Source of the DNA: Lineus longissimus
Lineage: Eukaryota; Nemertea; Pilidiophora; Heteronemertea; Lineidae
Direction: 5' to 3'
NCBI RefSeq assembly: GCF_910592395.1
Contig: NC_088310.1
Span: 9,557,501 to 9,621,500, forward strand
DNA: 64,000 nt
The position numbers and the translations under genes were made by a program. The notes beneath the pieces are model-generated. The model was not told the DNA's origin. It made no database searches and saw only the letters and a program-made list of their open reading frames with translations. Each line of letters starts with the position of its first letter. Position 1 is the stretch's first letter. Shown here piece by piece: positions 1-12,480 of this stretch.

Positions 1-1126
1 TGATTTCCTACTTTCCCAGAGAGTAGGGAAGGAAGTAAGACACAAAATCACAACAATAATGTAGCTGTCACTCTGGTGATTTCATACTTTCCCAGAGAGT
101 ATGGAAGGAAGTAAGACACAGCATCACAACAATAATGTAGCTGTCACTCTGGTGATTTCCTACTTTCCCAGAGAGTAGGGAAGGAAGTAAGACACAGCAT
201 CACAACAATAATGTAGCTACCACTCTGGTAATTTCCTACTTTCCCAGAGAGAGGAGAAGGAAGTAAGACACAGCATCACAACAATAATGTAGCTACCACT
301 CTGGTGATTTCCTACTTTCCCAGAGAGAAGAGACACAAAATCACAACAATAATGAAGCTGTCACTCTGGTGATTTCCTACTTTCCCAGAGAGAGGGGAAG
401 GAAGTAAGACACAAAATCACAACAATAATGTAGCTGCCACTCTGGTGATTTCATACTTTCCCAGAGAGAAGGGAAGGAAGTAAAACACAAAATCACAACA
501 ATAATGTAGCTCCCACTCTGGTGATTTCCTACTTTCCCAGAGAGAAGGGAAGAAGGTAAGACACAAAATCACAACAATAATGTAGCTCCCACTCTGGTGA
601 TTTCCTACTTTCCCAGAGAGAGGGGAAGGAAGTAGGACACAGAATCACAACAATAATGTAGCTGCCACTCTGGTAAATTCCTACTTTCCCAGAGAGAAGG
701 GAAGGAAGTAAGACACAAAATCACAACAATAATGTAGCTGCCACTCTAGTGATTTCCTACTTTCCCAGAGAGAAGGGAAGGAAGTAAAACACAAAATCAC
801 AACAATAATGTAGCTCCCACTCTGGTGATTTCCTACTTTCCCAGAGAGAAGGGAAGGAAGTAAAACACAAAATCACAACAATAATGTAGCTCCCACTCTG
901 GTGATTTCCTACTTTCCCAGAGAGAGGGGAAGGAAGTAAGACACAGCATCACAACAATAATGTAGCTGCCACTCTGGTCATTTCCTACTTTCCCAGAGAG
1001 AAGGGAAGGAAGTAAAACACAAAATCACAACAATAATGTAGCTCCCACTCTGGTGATTTCCTACTTTCCCAGAGAGAAGGGAAGGAAGTAAGACACAAAA
1101 TCACAACAATATAGCTGCCACTCTGG
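1..1126. repeat. 76-bp tandem satellite, about 15 copies, cut by the window edge
   Basis: A unit of about 76 bp is repeated head to tail from base 1 to 1126. Landmarks in each unit are CTACTTTCCCAGAGAG, a purine run GGGAAGGAAGTAAGACACA, and ACAACAATAATGTAGCT. Copies differ by scattered substitutions, and one near 325-355 has lost about 16 bp. The array probably continues beyond the window. No coding function is suggested; the apparent open frame across 985-1263 on the minus strand is a by-product of the repeat. Confidence 0.95.
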
Positions 1127-3160
1127 AAATGCAATGTTGAGAACCAACCTAGCGGTTCCCCAGATAACGCATTTCTATGTTGATATTGTAAACATTGGTG
1201 ATTGTTTTCTGACACCAATCCTATGCTAATGTATTTCAATAATCTGGCATGGTCGTTTAGCAAATCCTTAGGTCATCAAAATCACCAGTCGAACAAAGAA
1301 TCGTTGGTATTCCTACAATGATCTTCATCACTAAAGACAAGAAATGATGCAGAAAACTTGCCCAATGAGGTCACTTGATATTCAAGTTTTTCCTCTCAAG
1401 AACATGAATTATGCAGGGGAGCAAGTGAGTGGTTCATCTCTGATTCACAGACCAGTAAAAAGTGAGATTTATTCTTACTTAAGTACCACAGACTCCCTGA
1501 TTTCAATAACCAGAAACCAGAAACATCAACCCGACAACAGCAATGTTTGGCCATCACATTTAGAGCATTTTATTCTTCAAACAGCTTGCCTACAGTAGGA
1601 CCACTCAGGAAACAGACTAAAAGGCGGAACATTAGCAGACAGAGTGGTAATGCACAATGCAACTATTCCACTCAGATTCTTTTCTCTGGCAGTTTAGTCA
1701 ATGGACGGAAATCTGTCATTACCAACATTTTTTTTGTTTCATCATGTAAAAATGGATCAGCCTGACGCTGAAGTGGAATGGTCCTCTTCCACTATGCTTG
1801 TTAATTAACCAGACTGATGGACGCACCATGACATGTCCTTTTTTGTTCAGACTCGCAATTATTTTCTATAGCGACTGATTGAGTATGGCAGCAAAGAGAA
1901 GCAACAACCAGCAAATGGGTTCACTATCCATTTGGTATCAGCAGCAATAGTACTGAGAACATTCATGGGTAGTTCTAAAGCAACTTCTCACAACCTTTTT
2001 CAAATAATCATATTGGCCCAGTGGAAACTATTGAAGATGTTGACAGATGAACATGTACATTACAGTGGCTGGCCAAATTTTCACATGACTGAATTAATTT
2101 TGTTTTAGAACGAGAAACTGCTAAACTTTTGCCGGCGTTTAATTTTTGCAGATTTCATGCATAACCAAGATTTGCGAAAATAAAACTACTGAAAATGATG
2201 GGAGGTTTTTACGGAAGAATAGAAGAGAAATTTCATAATGAGCACCAAAAAACTTGTGAAAATTCTTTTTTTTAAAAGATTTTTTGTCGCAACATTAAAG
2301 AGGCATGAAATTTTAGCGATTGACACTAATTTTCTGTCATGCAACTAATGGGGTAATGGGGTAACAAGTACCGATGGGGTAATGGGCTAACAAGTACCGA
2401 TACTTGTATTCTGCACACAGAGAAGAAGAGCAATGACCAGTAAATGTTTTTTGCAAGTAGCAACAGTAAAGAGATTATTCATGTGGCATTATTGAAGCAT
2501 CTTCAACACTAAGTCCATTACTTAGTATTCCATCTTGATGGAGACAAGAGCAAACATGGCCAACACGAGAGAAAGGCAGCCATTTACACTAATCGTAGAG
2601 AAGGTTGTCATTAATCTTGGTCAGGAATCAAGGCCGAGAGAAGACCAAATGGATTGGCTAAATGATGCCCATTGGAAGATAGGGATCAGGTCTGCAAAAG
2701 CTGTTGGTCACTGTACACAACTCAGTGAATCAGATGGAATACATGCACTTGTAGGCAAGCTGTAGATAACCATAATCAGGGAAAATTTCAGAAGAGATGC
2801 ACTTCCTCCATCTAAAATTGTTCTTAAACCACAGACGGTAGTCCCCAGTATGTAAAGATGAGCAAGTGCGAACATGAAATCTAAGTTTAGCAATTAAAAA
2901 GTTAAAATCAAGGAACAGGTGCTTTGATTCACTCCTTTTAAAAAAGAACTGAATGGAGGTAGTAACATATTGAAGAACAGGTCTGTAAATGAAATGGCCA
3001 GGGGCCATTGTGCTCACCGTATACATCTTTTAGTAGCCAGGATCTTGCTTAATTTAGAGGTGAATATGGTGAACACAATCAGGCATGAAGACTTTTTTAG
3101 ATGTGTATTGATGTCAAGTAATAAGACAGGGCAGTATATATAAGTTATGATCCAACCAAT
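1127..3160. other. Unassigned non-genic stretch
   Basis: Mostly AT-rich unique-looking sequence with short open frames that show no splice signals, domain or codon pattern I recognise. A small duplication of the phrase GATGGGGTAATGGG occurs near 2345-2385. I see no gene here. It lies beyond the 3' end of TTC8. Confidence 0.4.
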
Positions 3161-3169
3161 AATTGTCTA

Positions 3170-4355
3170 TGACATCAACAAGATCAATATCGTGTGATTG
3201 CTAAGAGTCCCTGCAATAAAAAAATCATCGAAAAAAAGTCATTAATAAGCGAGATATTGCACGTCCTACTTTTTCAGTTTTGACCCCCTGGTGGCCAAAT
3301 CAAGAATCAGATCAGGCCAAAATTCGGTGTCAGAGATTATCTGATGTAGGGGGTTACATGTACCAACTTTCAAGTTCATAGCTTCAGCAGTTAAGAAATG
3401 TGCCATAGTTACACTCTAATGGCCAATTTACGCCATTTGACCTCTGTGACCTAGAAAAGGAGGTCAAATTCAAAAATCGGAGGACATGTGGTGTATCCTT
3501 GCTAGAAGTCCCTGCCATAAAAAAATTATCGAAAACAATTCACTCAAATGAGCAAGATATTGCACTTCTTCCTTTTTCCATTATGGCCCCCTGGTGGCCG
3601 AATAAAGAATCAGATCAGGCCAAAATTCGGCATCAAAGGTTATCTGATGTAGGGGGTTATAGGCACCAAGTTTCAAGTTCATAGCTTTACTGGTTAAGAA
3701 ACGTGCCATAGTTTACACTCTAATGGCCAATTTACGCCATCTGACCTCTGTGACCTTGAAAAGTAGGTCAAATTGAAAACTCGTAAGACATGTGATGTAT
3801 TCTTCCTAAGAGTACCTACCATAAAAATTTTATCGAAAACAAGTCACTTATAAGCGAGATATCACACTTTTTAGATATCCACTTTTGGCCCCCTGGTGGC
3901 AAAGTTGAGAATCAGATCAAACTGAAATTCAGCACCAGAGGCTATGTGATATAGGGGGTTATATGTACTAAGTTTCAAGTTCATAGCTTTAGTGGTTAAG
4001 AAACGTGCCATAGTTACACTGAAACAGCCAATTTACGCCATTTGACCTCTGTGACCTTGAAAAGTAGGTCAAATTAAAAACCCGTATAATATATGATGTA
4101 TCCTTGCTATGAGTACCTACCACAAAAATTTCATTCCAAACAAGTCATTAATAAGCGAGATATCACACTTTTTAGATATCTACATTCGGCCCCCTGGTGG
4201 CCAAATTAAGAATCAGATCGGACCGAAATTTAGTGTCACAGGTCATCTGACCAAGGGAGTCCTGTGTACAAAGTTACAAGTTCATAGGCTTAGCGGTTAA
4301 GAAACGTGCCACTGTTTCTGAAACAGGATACGACGACGACGACGGACGACGGACA
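3170..4355. repeat. 302-bp tandem repeat, four diverged copies, ending in a GAC-rich tail
   Basis: Four copies can be aligned on the landmark CCCCCTGGTGGC at about 3283, 3587, 3890 and 4191, a period near 302 bp. Each copy also holds AATAAGCGAGATAT, CAAGTTCATAGCTT, AAGAAACGTGCCA and GTGACCTTGAAAAGTAGG. The last copy ends in a GACGACGACGACGGACGACGG tract at about 4331. Copies differ by substitutions, so the duplication is not recent. This looks like a tandemly multiplied dispersed element of non-coding type. Confidence 0.85.
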
Positions 4356-5600
4356 CTGCGGTATTGTATAGACTCCCCTACGGTGAGCCAATCAAACAGA
4401 AGAATCTAAGCAATGAGGTTTACAACTTGTTCAAGCTAAAACAACTAGATTCTGTGAGTGTGTTTGAGAGGAAAACATCTTCAATCTCATTCTTGATGTT
4501 CGAGAGGGAAGATCTCATGACTTGGAAGGTGAAAGAAGCGTTCCCACAAAACCATGAATCAAGCCAATTAAACAAACGTAAGAAACAGCTGGATATTGCA
4601 TTATCTCATAAACATGATAAAACTGTTGTGTCTTCGAAAAAATGGAACCACTGCTTTTTCACACAACTCTTCTACAATTTGATTCCTCCACAATCAAGCT
4701 CCCTTAAACAATCTTACCAGATCAAGAAAAAACTTTTTAAATTTTACACCATGGAATTTTGACACTCATGTCCCTCTCAGAGGACCAAGAGTCTTAGAAG
4801 GAATGGGTTCACCATCTTGCAGAGATATCAAGGGGAGTTCAAATGTCATTGTGTTTAGACTACTTCCTTCAGCATCTCTAATTTAGAATTCAAGGATCAT
4901 ACATGAAGCGACAGGCTAATGCAAGAAGTCGTTCTGAATTCCTCCCAATCGAACCTCCCAATTCCCATATGTTGCACCCATCTCAAAGGTTAATAGCATC
5001 TTCACTATTCAGTTGAAATTGGAGGCAGACATAACTGTATACTTCCGCCTATCTGACTTCAATTGGGACATTACAAAGCACGAGCTGGGACACTGTATAT
5101 CTCCATGATTGCATACAGCCTCATCTCATACATAATCATAGCTTTATACTAATGGTTGAACTTGATCCTGTACAGCTAAGCTAAGAAGCTCAATGATCAT
5201 GATACATAACCATCACAGACAATATGGCAGCATCAACTGGTAACAAGAATTATTCCAACCCAAAAAGAATAACTTAAAGACTGCCTTGTGCTGTGGACGA
5301 ATTATATGTCTTTATTATACACAAGCAAAAGACCTCACCAGTTGATAAACATGAGTAGCTTACTTGGACTCAAAAGGGAAATACCAATGAGGAACACATT
5401 TCAAGCCAAACATCCTCTATCGCATTCACCTACTGTTAGCCGCTACAAGTAGGTAAATTAACACCAGTTTCAATTAGCGCTAGACTAATTGAAAATTTAA
5501 ATGTTTGCAGCCAAAATTTAATGGTTTATATGTTAGAGTTTAAATCTTCATGCTGTTTTTACCTTAGACGCCACATGTGAGAAAATTGAAGAAGAAAAAA
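4356..5600. other. Unassigned stretch
   Basis: It contains a 132-codon open frame at 4364-4762 (+) with no recognisable domain. Otherwise it is AT-rich sequence with no gene or repeat I can name. Confidence 0.35.
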
Positions 5601-5604
5601 ATTA

Positions 5605-5968
5605 ATCACGATACAATACAATACAATAAAAAAACTTGTAAGGCGCTCAAATCCAGCAATTAAACTGTTCGAGTGCGCCCCCTAGCGAGCAAAGTACTTC
5701 TGAAATAGGACCGAGTGTTCCTGAAAGCAAGGAGTGACTGAGTGTCCCGTAGATTACAGCTTAGAGAGTTCCACAGTTGGGGAGCCAGAAAACTGAAGGC
5801 ACGCCCACCAAATGATGTAGTCTTTGAAAGCGGCACAGATAGGAGGTTCTTGTCAGATGATCGGAGTGACCTCGATGGGGTGTATAACTGCAAAAGATCC
5901 TGCAGGTAATCAGGGGCAATACCATTTACCGCCTTGTAGACTAGAGTTAGAATCACGATTTTTAATTT
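5605..5968 (-). mobile_element. 5'-truncated CR1/L2-type non-LTR retrotransposon tail
   Basis: On the minus strand the frame 5956-5660 encodes a peptide with the typical C-terminal tail of L2/CR1-like reverse transcriptases: YKAVNGIAPDYL, then YTPSRSLRSSD, then GGRAFSFLAPQLWNSL and a final F..TRSYFRSTL. No RT catalytic core is present, so only the 3' end was copied, which is the usual 5' truncation of LINEs. After the stop the 3' end runs into GAGCGCCTTACAAG and a short ATTGT-repeat tail at about 5608-5630, the normal 3' microsatellite of this group. Non-functional fragment. Confidence 0.85.
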
Positions 5969-6830
5969 TTTTTAGTATCACCTTAGCTGCTCATAAGAGC
6001 AACACACATTCATCAACATAAATGCCTTAAGTGTGTAATAACACAGTATGATCTTCTTCTGTCTGCTATCTGAACTTTGTTTTCAACTTTGATTAAACAA
6101 TTTGAACATGCAACCCCCGGTAATCCAAGCCACACAAACTACCTAAAACCACTTGTTGCAACACTCCAGATAGATTTGACTTGTTGTTAAACTTTTTTTT
6201 TTGCACCAGCCCACATTACGAATTACATAAAACAGACTATAAAGTTATATCAACTTTTCTTTACTAGTACTGGTTCACCTTGCTGACTATGCAATTAAGA
6301 AATAATTTATTACTGATATTTGCCTCTGATATGTTTCGAGTTTCTCACAGTTTTATGACGAACAAATCTATGTGTTGCAACGAATTCAGAATTATATTGC
6401 CTATGTCTCTCATTATTCTTATAGAGGTGTATTAACAGATCGAACTGGTCCGAGTTGTTCAAAATTTTTTCCATTAGACGTATTTTGGAATTTTACAAGA
6501 CAGTCCACTTTGAAAATCCTACCTACGATGGTCACAGTTCCCCACCAGCAATTTCCGTCATCAAGACCCTGGATGAGTCAACAAGTCCATGTCTAATGGA
6601 ACATGGCTTATCAGCAATATCTAAACATACTTGCTCAGAACACCATATTAGTATTACCATCGCATCGATTCCTTATACCAGCGAGATAATTGCCTCGTTG
6701 ATCCCGACCGGACAGTGCCTTACATGGCTCTGCCCAATCAGCCATGCTCGGAACATGGTTGATACCTTGTGATGATTTCATAATCCCGTCACACTTTATT
6801 CAGTCATTTCTCTATGTTTGTATTAGCGGT
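5969..6830. other. Unassigned stretch
   Basis: AT-rich sequence with overlapping short open frames near 6372-6947. No domain, splice context or repeat family was recognised. Confidence 0.3.
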
Positions 6831-6939
6831 GATCTCATGGGCATTGCGATGGCGGAGACCAGATTTCTTTTTATGACAGACTTGGGAATAATTATAGAAA
6901 GCCTATACTTAATGCTGATGGTCACTTTATATTCTAACA

Positions 6940-7470
6940 AATCTTGATCGACCAGTGTCAAACACTTTATATTTTATAAGTCTCGATTTACCTTTGGTAA
7001 ATTGAAGGATTTTGTTGGCCAAGACATGACTTATTCTAAATGACTGACAACCGCATATTTCTTTCTTGACTTACTTGGCAATGATCATACTAATGTTTAT
7101 ATTCCCACAGATATCTGGACCCAACTGTGTCACTTGGCGATCATGGAGGATTTTTTCTCTGAGACTTGATTAATGATTGACAAAATCAGAATTCTGTCAG
7201 GATTGACCTAGTGACGACTATACTTGCTCAAGGTTGTGTTATATTCTGAGAGATGTCTAGAACCAACTGCATCACTTGGCCATGGATTGAGGACTTCCTT
7301 TGCTGAGACTTGATTTTTCTGGTATCAACATCGCAATACTATCACGATTGACTTGGCAGTAACTCTACATCTTGATGGTATTTTATATTCATACGGTGCC
7401 TAAAACTGACTGCTTCACTTCCCCATCAATGACAGATTTCCACGGCTGAGACATGACTTATTTGGTATGA
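6940..7470. repeat. Degenerate tandem repeat, period about 145 bp
   Basis: The phrase order 'ATNTCTGGACCCAACTG - TCACTTGGC - GAGGA - TGAGACTTGATT' recurs at about 7107, 7252 and 7396, with a weaker earlier copy near 6950. Copies share roughly two thirds of bases by eye. It is an old, decayed tandem duplication with no coding signal. Confidence 0.55.
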
Positions 7471-8447
7471 TTGACTTTGAATGAGACTGAGAGATCTGTT
7501 GGGAGAATGATGATCCATTCAGCATCGATCCAATCTCATGTCTGTCACTTGTCTGATCTTCGTATTATCAGCATCACTGCAAAGAACTGCAGACAGGATT
7601 GACACTTGGTTGGCGAAAAGATTGACACAGGAGAGATAAAGAAGCTCCTTCAATTGATTTATTATCTTGTCTATTTCGTCAGTTTCTGAACAACTGATCA
7701 CTATCAACAAAACAGCAGAGAATATCTGCAACTCTTTTAACCCTGTATCATCCACTAGAATCTGAGGCAAAGAATTCATCATTAACACAGCAGAGCATAT
7801 CTGCAACTTCAGCTACTGAAAATTTAGACAAAGAACCAGTACTACGAAGCCACTGTTTATTTTAGAATTTGTCCACCAATTATTACTTCACTATGAAAGA
7901 TTTTAACCAGTCCAGCCTGCAACCAACACATGTAATGGATCACAAAGCCTAAAATCTATAAACCCAATTGTAAGCCATCTATTATTTTCCCTTTCTAACC
8001 AAGGAAAGGCTTTCTACAAAATCTTGGACAAATATTAGCTTGCAATATTGCTATCCTCTGGCCACGCTAATCTCCCCATTAGTATTAAAGAGAGGACACA
8101 TTAGGAAATAGAATCCATTCATTAACCGGTCATGAATCTTGGAGCGTTTTTCTCGCCAGGATATGGTCATATTTCAGGTTTTTCCCGGAGGCAAAGAAGA
8201 ATCAACCAGATACGAATAATCTTTTTATCCTCGGGCTCTGTTTTGATAGTCAATGTCACAGTAAATTAACACTGTCACTTGCTTCTTAACTTAATCACAT
8301 TTTTTTGATAAACTGTTCAGGTACTTGTGCTGGCATTTCTGCTGCCTCAGCATAAACGGTAAACAGTAAACATGTCTCTTGTGGTATTTCTGACAAAGTA
8401 AAGCGCCATGCAAACAAGCAATTTAAATCGCTCCTTAGTGCGACATG
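7471..8447. other. Unassigned stretch with a short direct duplication
   Basis: A segment holding CAGCAGAG(A/C)ATATCTGCAAC occurs twice about 80 bp apart (near 7715 and 7795), giving a 95-codon open frame on the minus strand that looks accidental. Nothing else was recognised. Confidence 0.3.
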
Positions 8448-8693
8448 CAGTCCTAATCACAATTGACCTCCATCCTGCTTCGCGTCATTGACACACAAAG
8501 TACACGCGAGTTACGTGCCAATGACACACCAGTGACGCACTTATCTCTTTATTTTTGGCGTAAATTCCACGTGATCTACGCTTGACTTACGCACGACCTA
8601 TGTGCTAGATAGCGCGTCAATGACGTGCCAAAGATGTGCCAGTAATGTGCCAATGACACGAATTTAGGGAAGACGATTGTGATTTAGCCTGTA
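8448..8693. mobile_element. MITE, family CAGTCCAAATCACAATTGAC, copy 1
   Basis: The element begins CAGTCCTAATCACAATTGAC and ends GATTGTGATTTAGCCTG, an imperfect terminal inverted repeat bounded by TA. The inside is rich in the words GTGACGCAC, GACGTGCC and GATGTGCC. Related copies lie at 9103-9334, 10796-10880 and 30640-30845. No coding capacity. It is probably a TA-inserting non-autonomous element; the family assignment is inference. Confidence 0.7.
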
Positions 8694-9102
8694 AAGGTGA
8701 TGCATGTAGTTTTTACACACTCTTATCAATTACATTCTTGTACATCAACCACTGTTAACTTTGCAAAAGAGCTCGTACAACTCAAACTACCAAGTGGTAC
8801 CGGTAATGAATCAACAGAATAAGTATTAGCGGTTTGCTAAAAAACCTATCAGGTACGAAGAATGCAGACGGAAGTCATCAAACTCTTCTCCTCGATGTTA
8901 GACAACATCCACCTGTTGCTTGATTAGACATTATTTTGTAATACCGGGAATTAATTCATTCTTAGTAATACTGATATCACTTGATGCTTATTTGGAATGA
9001 AAACGAGCTGACACAGTTGTCAGACACATCCGGAGGGTAAGGTGTATCAACTATTGCACGTGTTCATAACCAAGATTACGAATCAATACACAGTTACAAG
9101 AA

Positions 9103-9334
9103 TACAGTCCAAATCACAATTGACAGCCCGTATATCCATCATTGGTGCGTCATCCAGCGCGTAGGTCGCACCTAAGTCGCGTGTAGGTCGCACCTAAGTC
9201 ACGCGTAATTTACACAAAACATAGAGACATAAGCGCGTCACTGGTGCGTCACTGATGCGCAACTCGGCACGCAACCCGCACGTATGTTGAGCGTCACTGA
9301 CGCGAAACTGGACGGATGTCATTTTGACTTGGAA
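9103..9334. mobile_element. MITE, family CAGTCCAAATCACAATTGAC, copy 2
   Basis: It starts TACAGTCCAAATCACAATTG. Inside are repeated GGTCGCACCTAAGTC, GTGCGTCACT and GCGTCACTGACGCG phrases, giving an unusually CpG-rich core for this AT-rich window. The right end GGATGTCATTTTGACTTGGA is a decayed inverted repeat of the left end. Same family as 8448-8693. Confidence 0.65.
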
Positions 9335-9970
9335 TGCACATGAAGACTACGAGTTTTGAAATTTGGAAAGGCAAAAAAGCACTACCAATGTAAGCACTAA
9401 GCACTACCATGTTAGTTACACTATGGCAACGCAGCAATTGAAAAGGAGCCCCCTAGTGTCAGAATTTGGTACCTAGGACCACATTCTTAGTCTTTATCAA
9501 TTCTTGATAGTTATAGATATAAACAATCATGATCTCAAACGTAACTATGGGTCCAAATCTATTTCTAAAATTTGCTACATAGCTGTTTTTACCACATGAA
9601 TTGTAACTGTATGAAATGAGGAATAAACTCAAGTGACCCCTTCAAATGCTAAAAACAGGACACCACCCATCCACCAAGCCAAGCTGGGCTCATTTAGAAA
9701 CAAGCTAGAAACAGGTAGCTATACTATTAACGTTTCGGGATGCAAACATCGTTTTAGACAAAATTCCATGAAATCTATTGAGTATATCTGCTACCTCTAA
9801 CATTTGGCAACGCTCGATGATTTCTTACACCTACGCTGACTGCAGGGTGCCAACTTCCTACCATACCACTGCATTCCCAAGAGGCAGCGCTAGCCTGGAG
9901 GTCGAAACAGGCTTCTTGGCCAGCGCTACTCGTGGAGAACGGTAGGATACATGCAGGAGATTCACAATAG
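9335..9970. other. Unassigned stretch
   Basis: No gene or named repeat seen. Short minus-strand frames near 9775-9981 have no support. Confidence 0.3.
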
Positions 9971-9971
9971 A

Positions 9972-10095
9972 CAATGGGCAATATGAATAAAGACTAGCGA
10001 ATGCTTTTACTTCAATTGTGTACAGAAAGGCCTGGTGTAAATGTACAAGGAGTTTTAGATAAAAGCATTTGCTAGTCTTTATTCATCACCCATTG
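9972..10095. repeat. Long hairpin, arms about 37 bp, loop about 50 bp
   Basis: The left arm 9972-10009 (CAATGGGCAATATGAATAAA... to ...GCTTTTA) is the near-perfect reverse complement of the right arm 10060-10095 (TAAAAGCATTTGCTAGTC... to ...CACCCATTG). Two or three mismatches are visible. It could be a small foldback or MITE. No target duplication was resolved. Confidence 0.75.
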
Positions 10096-10795
10096 AGAAT
10101 AACTCCCTCATCATGAAGTTCAAAATTCCCTGCCTTGCTGTACAGATGATGTCGCAACTCTCAGCCTTGTGTGTCAAGGATGAGAGCTGCTCTCTCTCTA
10201 TACATTAGTTCAGGAGTGCTTTGGATAAGACTGTCTTTATCAGTAGAGGTCATGAAGTCATTATCTAATTATATGTATGAAATGTACCAACTTCTCGTTT
10301 GGTTAACAAATTCTTTGCCTTTTTTACCTAACAACTTTCTTTCATCCTCCTAACTAACCCAAACAGAAATGATGATAACATACTGACTGCACAAGACAGT
10401 CTAAATAGTACTACATAATGATCTGTTAATATCCTAAATGATTCGGAATTGACAAGAAATTGGAACTATATGCTGATGGAAGCTGAAGAGACTGATACTG
10501 ATGTTGTGGGTGGACAGGAGGAAGTGAACCATCTCTGTTACTCAAGACGATAAGGGGAAATCCATCAAGCTTGAAACAGGAAGGCACCTGTTGATCTGCA
10601 AGGCTTGACCTGATACACGAGTTGAGTGATAATTCTTTATATACCAGGTTGTTGTCAGAGGTACATAGGCCTACACTTAAACGTTTTAACAAGTCAAGTA
10701 ACTTGAATGCACTTTGCCAACATTTTGTCATATGCCGCAAGTTGTCATTGCAGTTTTAAATGTATAACTGATTTGTGAAACTCCAAATCGATGCA
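10096..10795. other. Unassigned stretch
   Basis: It contains a 104-codon minus-strand frame (10740-10426) without recognisable domain or clear splice sites. I do not call it a gene. Confidence 0.3.
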
Positions 10796-10880
10796 ACTGT
10801 CCAAATCACAATTGACATCCTTTCTACTTTTTGTGGAAGTTACGCACAACTGATGCGTCACCTGTGCGCTGCATAAAGGC
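10796..10880. mobile_element. MITE fragment, family CAGTCCAAATCACAATTGAC, copy 3
   Basis: It starts ACTGTCCAAATCACAATTGA and keeps the GATGCGTCACCTGTGCGC core, then stops. The right terminus is missing, so this is a truncated copy of the family seen at 8448-8693, 9103-9334 and 30640-30845. Confidence 0.6.
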
Positions 10881-11680
10881 ACAGATATGGACCCAAGTCC
10901 TTGATTTACCGTCATGAATGACAAACAACTCCGCTCTGAAAGCAATTATTACAATAGTATGTGATTTATCAGATCAATTACATTATCTATGCATGTAATT
11001 TGGGATGAAGGAAGATATAAATCATGTTTTTAATTATCATTACACATTTTGGGGTTCGTAGGGAGATTGAAATCAGGTCATAATGAATACATCACGGTGG
11101 TTCTTTTTTTACCCTACCGGGAACCACAGGTTGCATCTGACAGAAGGGATAAGAATAAACTCAGGCCAAGGGGCCAAATAACGCACTGGAAGTTGTCTTC
11201 AACAAAGAGTCACAAATTGTCATAAACATTACGCCAGTCACCACAAACCATTCAAAATGTATTACTAATGTCCATGATGCTCTCTCTTTTCACAAATTAA
11301 TATTTTTCTAAATTGGTGCGTCTTGTGATGTCAAAGGCTACCAGACAAAAAATGACAGGAATCAAAATTGTGACTGATGATATTTGCCAGGAGCCATATT
11401 TGAACATTTGGTGCTTGTGTTCTTGTATCAATGTTATACTACTGTAATATATAGCTCTGTATAGATATCCTTGGCAACAGCCAAAAGGAACATCCTGTGC
11501 CATCCAGGCCAGGCTCTGTTACGTAACTAGCCAAGAGATACCACGGGATAGATTTGTAGTTCAAGGGAATAGCCTTGGCTCTCATCGAGGGGAGACGTAA
11601 TAAATAATATAAGGAGATATCAGTGTTGTCGAGATTGTCTTGGGAGCAGGAACCTGGAGGGCACCAACCCATACATTACA
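10881..11680. other. Unassigned stretch
   Basis: Non-coding by inspection; no repeat family recognised. Confidence 0.3.
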
Positions 11681-11681
11681 C

Positions 11682-11862
11682 TACAGTAGAACCTCTCTAT
11701 TAAGGACAACATCGGGAATGCCAAATGCTGTCCTTAATAGAGAGGTGTCCTGATTAGAGAGGTCAAATTGAATGGAAAGTACCAATTTGGGACCAAAACT
11801 AGTGTCCTTAATAGAGAGGTTGTCCTTATAGAGAGGTGTCAGCTAAGGGAGGTTCCACTGTA
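11682..11862 (-). mobile_element. MITE, family CTCTATTAAGGACA, copy A
   Basis: The ends TACAGTAGAACCTCTCTA and GGGAGGTTCCACTGTA are inverted repeats flanked by TA. The inside is built of repeated CTCTATTAAGGACA / TGTCCTTAATAGAG words in both orientations around a block reading TTTGACCTCTCTAATCAGGA in the reference orientation. Seven copies are spread through this window: 11682, 16449, 27241, 34755, 46389, 56176 and 62721. About 180 bp, no coding capacity. The TA flanks suggest a Tc1/mariner-mobilised element (inference). Confidence 0.85.
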
Positions 11863-12268
11863 CTTCAAAGGTAAATGTCTTTCTGAAAGTGCTATGGTAC
11901 AAGCAATGGAACAACAGGCACTCATAGAAAGTAGTTGTTGGACAAACCAGGAAACATCAACTGATACAGTTTATCACAATTTAATAAAGATAAAATCAAA
12001 TCATGCTATTAGAAGCCCAATTATCCTCAACTCATTTTTATAAACGTTCCCTATCGGAATGTCTGCAACATGACTAACCCTATTTAGTCATTGTCACCCA
12101 TTACAGCCAGTGAAATGGTTATTACAACATGGTGTAGGACACTTACCATAAATCTCCAAAGGTCAAAAGCATAATTTTATCTGTGGATGCGCTTAAACTG
12201 ATGCAATTTTACAGGAATGACAATTGAATTGTAACAAGGTCATAATGAGGGCAGGCAGTAACCAATGC
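11863..12268. other. Unassigned stretch
   Basis: AT-rich sequence without a recognisable gene or repeat. Confidence 0.3.
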
Positions 12269-12480
12269 TTAAAGGCCCACACAATTTGTTAAAAATTTGA
12301 AATTTGTTATTGAATTTGAAAAATAACCAATTGTGTAAATACGGACTAAATATAAATGTCAGCAATTTGGTTGACAGAAATACTAAGTTTCAGCAAGTTT
12401 GTAACTGTACAACAGCACTGTGCATAACTGTATTTTCTTCGACCACCAGAAATTTCAAATAGCGTACCACTTACTATCAC
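12269..12480 (+). mobile_element. MITE, family TTAAAGGC-TACGCC, internally deleted copy
   Basis: It aligns with the elements at 15598, 30195 and 45803 through TTAAAGGCC, a TTTGAAATTTG block, ACTAAATATAAATGTCAGCA, AAGTTTCAGCAAG, ACAACAGCACTGTGCATAACTG and a GACCACCAGAAATTTCAAAT end. The segment that is repeated as a minisatellite at 15.7-16.3 kb is reduced here to a single shortened remnant. Confidence 0.6.

Noticed and set aside
4364-4762. 132-codon plus-strand frame
   Set aside because: AT-rich composition, no domain, no splice signals, and it starts inside the tail of a tandem repeat.
7519-7806. 95-codon minus-strand frame with repeated SAVL motifs
   Set aside because: Produced by a short direct duplication; no splice sites or family resemblance.
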